DNA of 51,950 nt, taken from assembly GCA_017963105.1 (NCBI GenBank), contig JAGCTY010000105.1:1-51950 (forward strand), read 5' to 3'. This DNA is from Lentisphaeria bacterium. Its GTDB lineage: Bacteria; Verrucomicrobiota; Lentisphaeria; Victivallales; UBA1829. The translations under genes and the position numbers were made by a program. How positions within the stretch are numbered: the first letter of the stretch is position 1; the number at the start of each line of letters is the position of its first letter. Positions 32,361 to 38,533 of this stretch are shown one piece after another. The notes under the pieces are model-generated. The model had not been told where the DNA came from. It saw nothing but the letters and a program-made list of their open reading frames with translations, and made no database searches.

Positions 32361-33010
32361 AAGGCGTCGTCGCGTTCGACATGGACGGTACGCTGATCGA
32401 CTCCGCCCCTGACATCGGAGCCGCGGTCAACCGGATGCGCGCTTCCTTCGGTCTCACCCCGATCCCCCGCGAATCCGCCGTCCGCATGGTCGGCAACGGC
32501 GCGCGCGTGCTGGTGGCGCGGGCGCTGGCGGACACCCCCGGCGCGGACCTGGACGAGGCGTTCCGGCGTTACCGCCATGAATACGACACGAATCTCATCG
32601 TCGAAACGCGCCTTTATCCCGGCGTCCCGGATATGCTGGAGGCCCTGCGGTCCGCCGGATTCCGGCTGGCCATCTCCACGAACAAACCGTACGGATCCAC
32701 GCGCTTTATCCTGAAGGGACTCGGCATCGACGCATTTTTCCCGGTCGTTGTCGGCGCGGATTCCGGATTCCCGCTGAAACCGGAACCCGACTCTTTACTG
32801 CATATTCTGAAAGAGACGGAAACGGACGCCGCCGCGTCCTGGATGGTCGGGGACAACTGGACGGACGTCGACTCCGGCCATGCCGCCGGATTCCGCACGA
32901 TCTATTGTACTTACGGATACGGCGCGCCGGACAAAAATCAGCCGGATGTTGTCTGCGATTCGATCGACGCGGTAAAAAGGACTATCCTTGATGCAAATAA
33001 GACGAAATAA
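32357..33010 (+). CDS. gph: HAD-family phosphatase, phosphoglycolate phosphatase-like
   Basis: A 217-residue HAD hydrolase of the Gph/PGMB group. The nucleophile and acid-base aspartates are D8 and D10 in AFDMDGTLIDS; motif II is ISTNKP, the motif III lysine is in LKPEPD, and motif IV is VGDNWTDVDSG. Size and cap are those of phosphoglycolate phosphatases, which clear 2-phosphoglycolate formed during repair of oxidised DNA ends; another small phosphate ester remains possible. It begins with GTG inside GTGA shared with the tsaD stop codon. No terminator hairpin was found before the following promoter. Confidence 0.85.
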   Translation: MKGVVAFDMDGTLIDSAPDIGAAVNRMRASFGLTPIPRESAVRMVGNGARVLVARALADTPGADLDEAFRRYRHEYDTNLIVETRLYPGVPDMLEALRSAGFRLAISTNKPYGSTRFILKGLGIDAFFPVVVGADSGFPLKPEPDSLLHILKETETDAAASWMVGDNWTDVDSGHAAGFRTIYCTYGYGAPDKNQPDVVCDSIDAVKRTILDANKTK

Positions 33011-33062
33011 AGGAAAAACAGACTTTTTTTCGAAAAAAACAGCCTTTTCCCGACTTTTCCTC

Positions 33063-33091
33063 TTGTCTTTTTTCGCGACATGAGGTATAAT
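33063..33091 (+). promoter_or_regulatory. Promoter of the pseudopilin gene
   Basis: TTGTCT (33063-33068), 17 bp, TATAAT (33086-33091). A perfect -10 and a 70-nt AT-rich leader suggest strong expression. Confidence 0.7.
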
Positions 33092-33169
33092 AATAGGTGC
33101 AATTTTCCGAGACCATACAATTTCTTTTTACATTCATGTTTCACAACCAACCATAAAGGACACACAATC

Positions 33170-33766
33170 ATGAAACAAAAAGACAAAGGCTTCACCCTGA
33201 TCGAGCTCCTCGTCGTGATCGCGATCATCGCCATCCTCGCCGGCATGCTCCTCCCCGCCCTCAACCAGGCCAAGGAAAAAGCCAAACAGGCAGACTGCAC
33301 CAGCAAGCTTTCCCAGATCGGCAAAGCCTTCTTCCAGTATGCCATGAGCTATGACGACTACTATCCCACCTCCCAGACCGGCAAGAGCCCGAAGCCGAAA
33401 TGGATGGCCGGCGACAGCTACAAAGATCTCGACCTCCTCCGCTCCCAGGACCTCCTGACCGACCCGAAGGGCTTCCTCTGCCCCTCCAAGGGCGGCATGA
33501 CCACTGCCCAGCCGAACAAGGTTCTCGACAGCTCCAACGTCTCCTACAACTGGGTCGACGCCCTCATGGGCGGCAACGCCACCATCTCCCCCGTCTGCGC
33601 TGACGGCGCCGACAACCACAGCTCCACCGGCCGCTTCGTCCGTGGCGACGGTTCCGTCGGTGTTGCGAACAGCGCCGGCAACGGCGACTCCAACGGCTGG
33701 TGGGCTGTCACGAAGGACCTCAAGGTCGAAGGTTCTCCGAATACCCCGGCTTACAAGTTCAAATAA
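33170..33766 (+). CDS. Type II secretion/type IV-like pseudopilin with H-X9-DG motif
   Basis: A 198-residue prepilin-like protein. The N-terminus has a short basic leader KQKDKG cleaved before F8, then [20 protein letters not shown] with the required Glu at mature position 5 (E12), followed by the amphipathic helix [15 protein letters not shown]. The C-terminal half is a globular domain with the H-X9-DG signature (H150, D160-G161), the mark of a large paralogous pseudopilin family in Lentisphaerae, Planctomycetes and Verrucomicrobia. It is shorter than most, which are 230-300 residues. AAAGGA at 33155-33160 supports the start; another ATG upstream lies at the promoter. With a perfect -10 and a strong terminator it looks highly expressed and monocistronic. 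No secretion genes are adjacent. Confidence 0.93.
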   Translation: MKQKDKGFTLIELLVVIAIIAILAGMLLPALNQAKEKAKQADCTSKLSQIGKAFFQYAMSYDDYYPTSQTGKSPKPKWMAGDSYKDLDLLRSQDLLTDPKGFLCPSKGGMTTAQPNKVLDSSNVSYNWVDALMGGNATISPVCADGADNHSSTGRFVRGDGSVGVANSAGNGDSNGWWAVTKDLKVEGSPNTPAYKFK

Positions 33767-33823
33767 TCTTGTTTGAATCTTGAATCCGCGCGGTGTCACC
33801 ACCGCATAGGATAAGCATTCCAT

Positions 33824-33859
33824 GGAAGACGGCGGCTCATCCCGCTGTCTTCCTTTTTT
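33824..33859 (+). terminator. Strong terminator after the pseudopilin gene
   Basis: GGAAGACGGCGG (33824-33835) pairs with CCGCTGTCTTCC (33842-33853), one G-U pair, 6-nt loop, then six T residues. Confidence 0.92.
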
Positions 33860-33933
33860 CTTTCTTTCCCGGCGTCATGGCGCATCCGCCGAAGGGCCGG
33901 GATTTCCGCCTGAAACCGAAAGGAGCCGGAATC

Positions 33934-34770
33934 ATGCACATAGGCTGTCATCTCTCCGTGGCGGGCGGCTACCGCCAGCTCTGCGCGGACGCGCTCGCCG
34001 TCGGAGCCGACACGTTCCAGTTTTTCACGCGCAATCCGCGCGGCGGTTCGGGACGCGTCCCGCCTGACGAGGAACTCGCCGAACTCGGCGCATTCCTTCG
34101 CGAACACGCGTTCGCCCCGGCGGTCGCGCACGCCCCGTACACGCTGAACCCGTGCGCGGCTGCGGAGAACACCCTGCGGTTCGCGCGGGAGGTCATGCGC
34201 AGTGACCTGGAGCTGCTGGACCGGTTCCCAGTGGACCGCATCTATTATAATTTCCATCCCGGCAGCCATGTGGGACAGGGGATCGAACGCGGCATCGAAC
34301 TGATCGCGGAGACGCTCGACCTGGTGATGGACCGGGATCTGAAGCCGGTCGTGCTGCTGGAGACGATGTCCGGCAAAGGCTCCGAAGTCGGCTCAAGGTT
34401 CGAGGAACTGGCGGAAATTATCAGGCGTTCCAAGTATGGCGACCTGCTGGGCGTCTGCCTGGACACCTGCCATGTCTTCTGCGCCGGTTACGACATCGTG
34501 AACGAACCGGAAGCCGTGCTGGAGGAGTTCGACCGCGTCGTCGGTCTGGACCGTCTGAAGGCCATTCACCTGAACGACTCCATGATGCCGTTCGAATCGC
34601 ACAAGGACCGCCACGCGAAACTCGACGAGGGCGAGATCGGATTCGAGGCGCTCGCGCGGTTCGTATCGCTGGAACCGGTGCGCAGTCTCCCGATCGAACT
34701 CGAAACGCCGAACGAGCTTGACGGCTACGCGTCGGAGATCGCCCGCATGAGGGCGTCCGAAGCATTTTGA
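33934..34770 (+). CDS. nfo: Endonuclease IV (AP endonuclease)
   Basis: Zinc-dependent apurinic/apyrimidinic endonuclease of the Nfo family, acting after DNA glycosylases in base-excision repair. The 278-residue TIM-barrel protein shows the tri-metal ligand segments HAPYTLN, ETMSGKGSEVG, DTCHVFCAGYD, HLNDS, HKDRHAKLDEGEIG and IELETP. The start at 33934 is chosen because the family sequence MHIGCHLSVAGGY begins there and AAAGGAG lies just upstream; longer in-frame starts would run through the pseudopilin terminator. A terminator at 34810-34841 closes the unit. It complements the uracil glycosylase encoded at 7193, though the two are far apart. Confidence 0.96.
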   Translation: MHIGCHLSVAGGYRQLCADALAVGADTFQFFTRNPRGGSGRVPPDEELAELGAFLREHAFAPAVAHAPYTLNPCAAAENTLRFAREVMRSDLELLDRFPVDRIYYNFHPGSHVGQGIERGIELIAETLDLVMDRDLKPVVLLETMSGKGSEVGSRFEELAEIIRRSKYGDLLGVCLDTCHVFCAGYDIVNEPEAVLEEFDRVVGLDRLKAIHLNDSMMPFESHKDRHAKLDEGEIGFEALARFVSLEPVRSLPIELETPNELDGYASEIARMRASEAF

Positions 34771-34809
34771 GCTTCCCGGACAGGACAAGTCCCTCCGCGA
34801 TTCATGCAA

Positions 34810-34841
34810 ACGCGCTTCCGACGCCGGAGGCGCGTTTTTTT
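34810..34841 (+). terminator. Terminator after nfo
   Basis: ACGCGCTTCCG (34810-34820) pairs with CGGAGGCGCGT (34825-34835), one G-U pair, 4-nt loop, followed by T residues to 34841. Confidence 0.9.
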
Positions 34842-34882
34842 CCGGTTCGGGAGAAAAATCGCCAAATCTTTTCCTTTTCTGC

Positions 34883-34910
34883 TTGATGTTGAGAAAAGGA
34901 CGGCTATATT
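34883..34910 (+). promoter_or_regulatory. Promoter of the zinc-ribbon gene
   Basis: TTGATG (34883-34888), 16 bp, TATATT (34905-34910), preceded by gc. The ATG follows about 32 nt later. Confidence 0.65.
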
Positions 34911-34941
34911 ACTGAAGAAGCACAAACCAGGAGACGGAATT

Positions 34942-35649
34942 ATGGTAAAACAGGCGATTCAAGACCTTCTGACCCTGCAGGCGGAAGACCTGCGCATCCG
35001 CGAGCTGAAGACGCGGCTCATGTCCATCCCGCGCGAACGCGCCGCGCTTGTCGCGGAGTTCGACGTCGTGCGCAAGGGGTTGGAAAAGGCGAAGCAGAAC
35101 AAGCTGAAAGTGGAACAGGCGATCAAACAGCAGGCGGCGGCCACGCAGGCCGCGCAGGAGAAGCTTCAGGCGCTGAAGATCAAGTCGTCGTCCATCAAGA
35201 AGATCAACGAATACAACGCGATCCTCGCCGAGATCGAAACCGCGAAGAAAAACATCTCCGACTCCGAAACGCGCGAAATCGAGCTGATGGACGAACAGGA
35301 AGCCGCCGAAAAAATGCTGGCGAAGGCGGAACGCTCCTACAAGGCCACGGGACGGACCGTCCAGGCGGAAGTCCGCGAACTGGATTCCCTCAAGGAAGCG
35401 ATCGCGAAGGAGATCGCGGAACGGGAAAATCGCTCCGCGGAACTGGCGAAGAACGTCATTTCGAACTACCTGGAGCCCTACCGCCGGATGCTCGCGGGAG
35501 GCAAGGGAAGCCCGGTCGGGACCATCCGCAACGGCAGCTGTTCGAACTGCAACATGAAAAATTCCCCGCAGACCGTGATGGAAGCGAAAAACGGCAATCT
35601 TGTGCAATGCGACAACTGTTCGTTTTTCCTGTACGATCCGGAAGCGTGA
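34942..35649 (+). CDS. Coiled-coil protein with C-terminal C4 zinc ribbon (DUF164/CsgX-type)
   Basis: A 235-residue protein of the widespread C4-type zinc-ribbon family formerly called DUF164. Residues 1-180 form a long coiled coil (LLTLQAEDLRIRELKTRL and onward). The C-terminus is a zinc ribbon with C200/C203 and C223/C226 (GSCSNCNMKN and QCDNCSFFLY). Members are found in most bacteria; a nucleic-acid-binding role has been proposed but is not established. AGGAG at 34929-34933 supports the start at 34942 over an earlier in-frame ATG at 34804 that lies inside the nfo terminator. Confidence 0.9.
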   Translation: MVKQAIQDLLTLQAEDLRIRELKTRLMSIPRERAALVAEFDVVRKGLEKAKQNKLKVEQAIKQQAAATQAAQEKLQALKIKSSSIKKINEYNAILAEIETAKKNISDSETREIELMDEQEAAEKMLAKAERSYKATGRTVQAEVRELDSLKEAIAKEIAERENRSAELAKNVISNYLEPYRRMLAGGKGSPVGTIRNGSCSNCNMKNSPQTVMEAKNGNLVQCDNCSFFLYDPEA

Positions 35650-35787
35650 GCGTATCCGCCCCCCGCGGGATCGTGTACGACACCGGAATCAAGGGGAAAC
35701 TCTACAAGGTCCGGCCCCCCCCGCGGCGCAGGATCGTATGCCACCCCGCGGTTCACACCCTCAAGGAGAAGCGCTGTCCTCGTATTT
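35650..35787 (+). other. GC-rich untranslated segment of unknown role
   Basis: Between the zinc-ribbon stop and a hairpin terminator lie about 140 bases unusually rich in C runs and CCGCGG sites, with two similar halves: CCCGCGGGATCGTGTACGA near 35660 and CGCGGCGCAGGATCGTATG near 35725. It may be a long 3' end, a small RNA, or a decayed gene. No known RNA family was recognised. Confidence 0.4.
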
Positions 35788-35824
35788 CCGGGCAGGAGTC
35801 GCCATGAAGCCCGGTCGCCTTTTT
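35788..35824 (+). terminator. Probable terminator before the autokinase promoter
   Basis: CCGGGC (35788-35793) pairs with GCCCGG (35809-35814), followed after five bases by TTTTT (35820-35824). The distance to the T-run makes it moderate. Confidence 0.55.
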
Positions 35825-35847
35825 CGGAAATATCTGCCGCGGAATGC

Positions 35848-35876
35848 TTGAAAAAACTCTCTTCGCGCGATATATT
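35848..35876 (+). promoter_or_regulatory. Promoter of the autokinase-phosphatase pair
   Basis: TTGAAA (35848-35853), 17 bp, TATATT (35871-35876), within an AT-rich stretch. Confidence 0.65.
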
Positions 35877-35932
35877 ATATTTAAACGCGTATTTATTTCA
35901 TGCAAAAAAACACCTGAAAGGTTTTCCGAACA

Positions 35933-37594
35933 ATGCGTAAACCAAGTGATGTCGACTTCCCGTTTTTGTGGAATATATTCAAACGCCGCTACCAGTACGT
36001 GATCGCGTTCGGGGTTTTCTGCGCCGCCTTGACGTTCGTTTATTTCAAATACATCGCGAAACCGGTCTACCGCGTTGACTTCTCCCTGTACGCATGGGAT
36101 TACGCGGGCAGTTCGGAGGACACCGGCACAGCGACCGCAATCAGGACAAATGAACAGCTCCAGATGGCAAATACCATTGACCGCGAACTTGTCGTGGCGG
36201 ACAAAATGCTCAACGACTATGAAAAGCTGATGGACAGCCGCTATGTGATCGACCGCGTGAAAACGCAGCTCAGCCTGGAATATCCTGAGCTGACCCTTGA
36301 GGAGATACCGTACCGCAAACAGATCACGCTCAGCCGCAAAACGCACTTCATCGACTGCTCGTTCTTCTCCGAATCCAAGGAAATGGCACTGGCAGCAGCC
36401 ACGGTGACCAATGAAGTCTTCCTTGACACCATCAAAACCCAGCTCGGCATCTCCAAGCTCAGAAATATCGACGTCCCGCAGGCGCAGGAAAGGCCGGTCA
36501 GCAACCGTCCCGTCTTCAAGGCAGGCGTTGCGTTCATCTTCTCCAGCGCGTTCCTCTTCGGTATTTTCACGCTCTACGCCATGCTGCGAGACCACATCAC
36601 CTCGACCGACCAGATCACGAAGGAACTCCAGGTCCCGCTGCTCGGCACCATGGTCCGCCTGAAACGCCGCAAAGCATACCGCAACGACAAAAAAATGAAT
36701 GTGGCGCTGAACGACAAGACCACGTACAACTTCAACAGCTTCTACGAGGACTTCCAGATTCTGCTCACCAACCTGCAGTATTCCCGCCCGAAGAAGGACT
36801 CCGCGCACGTCATCATGGTCACCAGCTCCACCCCGAACGAAGGCAAGACGCTTCTCTCCAGCTATCTTTCCCTCCTCCTCGCGGAAAAGGACAAGAAGGT
36901 CCTCATGATCCACGCCGACATCCGCAAGGGCGACTCCGCCGATTATTTCGGGCTGGCGCACTCCATCGGACTGGTCGACTACATCGTCGGCAAGAAGACG
37001 TTCGACGAGGTGGTCCACCGCGGCATCAACGGCACCAAGCTCGACGTGATCCCGCCCGGACCGATCCCGCCGAACCCGCTCCGCCTGATCGAAGTGTTCG
37101 CCGACAGCGGATTCGTTGCGGAAAAGGCCAAGGACTACGACTACATCATCATCGATACGCCGCCCGCGACGATTCTGGCCGACGCGCTTGTCCTGGGCAA
37201 GCTGGTCGACGACATCATCGTCGTGGTCAACGCCCGCAAGACCTCGCTGAGCTCCCTGAAGGTCCTCGTCGGCCGCCTGAAGGAACTCAAGCTCAACATC
37301 TCCGGCATCATCCTGAACCAGTTCGCACAGTCCTCCGGCGCCTACGGGTACGGCTATGGCTACGGATACGGGTACGGCTATGGTTACGGCAAGAGCTACG
37401 GCGGGTACGGCTATGGTTACGGCTATGGTTACGGCTACGGCTATGGCTACGGGTACGGCTACAGCCACAGGTCGAAGAAGAAAAAGAAAAAAGGCCCCGA
37501 ACCCGTTCTCACCAAAGAGGAAAGCACCATCTCCCTCATGTCGCCTTCCTCTCCGGAGAATGCGGAAAACGCCGGAGAAACGGAAAACAAGTAA
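35933..37594 (+). CDS. Wzc/CapB-like polysaccharide tyrosine autokinase with a Tyr-Gly repeat tail
   Basis: BY-kinase of exopolysaccharide export, 553 residues. It has an N-terminal Wzz-type half with TM1 (about 21-41), a short periplasmic domain, and the Pro-containing motif RPVSNRPVFK before TM2 (about 198-216). The cytosolic kinase has Walker A SSTPNEGKT (298-306), an A' motif KVLMIHADIR (322-331) and Walker B YIIIDTPP (404-411). The A' motif normally reads ID-D; here the first Asp is His327. From 471 the C-terminus is YG repeated eight times, KSYGG, then YG nine times and Y: 19 tyrosines, compared with a cluster of about 5-7 in Wzc. A Lys-rich stretch follows. These tyrosines are the expected autophosphorylation sites. 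A CpsB-type phosphatase follows 48 bp downstream. Few other polysaccharide genes are near. Confidence 0.9.
   Translation: MRKPSDVDFPFLWNIFKRRYQYVIAFGVFCAALTFVYFKYIAKPVYRVDFSLYAWDYAGSSEDTGTATAIRTNEQLQMANTIDRELVVADKMLNDYEKLMDSRYVIDRVKTQLSLEYPELTLEEIPYRKQITLSRKTHFIDCSFFSESKEMALAAATVTNEVFLDTIKTQLGISKLRNIDVPQAQERPVSNRPVFKAGVAFIFSSAFLFGIFTLYAMLRDHITSTDQITKELQVPLLGTMVRLKRRKAYRNDKKMNVALNDKTTYNFNSFYEDFQILLTNLQYSRPKKDSAHVIMVTSSTPNEGKTLLSSYLSLLLAEKDKKVLMIHADIRKGDSADYFGLAHSIGLVDYIVGKKTFDEVVHRGINGTKLDVIPPGPIPPNPLRLIEVFADSGFVAEKAKDYDYIIIDTPPATILADALVLGKLVDDIIVVVNARKTSLSSLKVLVGRLKELKLNISGIILNQFAQSSGAYGYGYGYGYGYGYGYGKSYGGYGYGYGYGYGYGYGYGYGYSHRSKKKKKKGPEPVLTKEESTISLMSPSSPENAENAGETENK
37343..37462 (+). repeat. 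Tyr-Gly codon repeat at the autokinase 3' end
   Basis: About 120 bases of alternating TAC/TAT and GGN codons. Tyr is written as TAC or TAT and Gly as GGC, GGT, GGG or GGA in irregular order, so the dipeptide is kept although the DNA has drifted. Confidence 0.9.
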
Positions 37595-37642
37595 CCGGTT
37601 CCGCAGCGCATCATCCGTTCAACACACCCCCGAGGTTGAATC

Positions 37643-38446
37643 ATGATTGATATTCATTGCCATATCCTGCCGAACGTGCCCGGCGACGACGGTTCGCCCG
37701 ACATGGAAGAAACGGTCAAGATGTTCGAACTCGCCAGGGCCGACGGCATCGACACCATCATCTGCACGCCGCACGGGAAACAGCCCGCCGGGGACCAGAT
37801 CAAACGCATGGACGAAATCCGCGCCGCGACCGAGGAAAAAGCCGCGGAATACGGCATCAAACTGCTGCGCGGGCTTGAATACAATCTGCCCCAGCTGTTC
37901 CAGGTAGATGAATCCGCCGTCGGCCTCGCCGGGACGAAATTCATGCTCATTGACTTCGTCCGCAGCCGCATGGACTCTTCCGTCGACGCCATCAGCCGGT
38001 CCACGCACTCCGCCGGGTTCCATCCGATCTGCGCGCATCCGGAACGCCTCTTCCAGAGCTGGGACCATGTGCGACACATCTACAGCACGGGCTACACGAT
38101 GCAGCTGACCGCGGCATCCATCCTCGGCGATTTCGGGCGCGGCTGCCAGAAATTCTCGCTCGACCTGCTGGACCACGGCCTGTGCCACTACATCGCGTCC
38201 GACGCGCACTCCACCTCGCGCGCGTTCCGTCAGACCGAGTGCAGAAAGTTCATCACGGAAAACTACGGCGAGGAAACCGCGAACATCCTCTTCGAGGAGA
38301 ATCCGAAACGCCTCCTCGCAAATCAGCAGCCGCTTGAAATCCCGGTCGTCAGCGACGACTACGACGACGAGCTTCCGAAGAATCCTTTCCTCCGGGCCCT
38401 GTACCGGTTCTTTACCGGCCATCGCCGCGACGAGGACGAGGATTGA
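37643..38446 (+). CDS. CpsB/CapC-family tyrosine-protein phosphatase (PHP domain)
   Basis: A 267-residue PHP-fold metal-dependent phosphatase of the CpsB/CapC/YwqE type, which removes phosphate from the tyrosine tail of BY-kinases. Metal-binding residues are seen in MIDIHCHILP (H5, H7), the motif GDDGSPDMEE, ICTPHGKQ, GLEYNLP (an E ligand), ICAHPER and ASDAHS. The acidic C-terminus (HRRDEDED) is not part of the fold. It lies 48 bp after the kinase, consistent with the usual kinase-phosphatase pair that controls polymer length and export. AGG appears in the short leader before the ATG. Confidence 0.9.
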   Translation: MIDIHCHILPNVPGDDGSPDMEETVKMFELARADGIDTIICTPHGKQPAGDQIKRMDEIRAATEEKAAEYGIKLLRGLEYNLPQLFQVDESAVGLAGTKFMLIDFVRSRMDSSVDAISRSTHSAGFHPICAHPERLFQSWDHVRHIYSTGYTMQLTAASILGDFGRGCQKFSLDLLDHGLCHYIASDAHSTSRAFRQTECRKFITENYGEETANILFEENPKRLLANQQPLEIPVVSDDYDDELPKNPFLRALYRFFTGHRRDEDED

Positions 38447-38533
38447 CATTTCCTTTTTCACATAACCAGGGATGCTTTCCCTCGTCGTTCTGAGGCGGGG
38501 ATTCATCCTTTCCCGCATGGAGTCCCCGGCATC

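Noticed and set aside
35650..35825. RNase P RNA (rnpB) next to the zinc-ribbon gene
   Set aside because: The conserved RNase P core sequences were not found and the space is too short.
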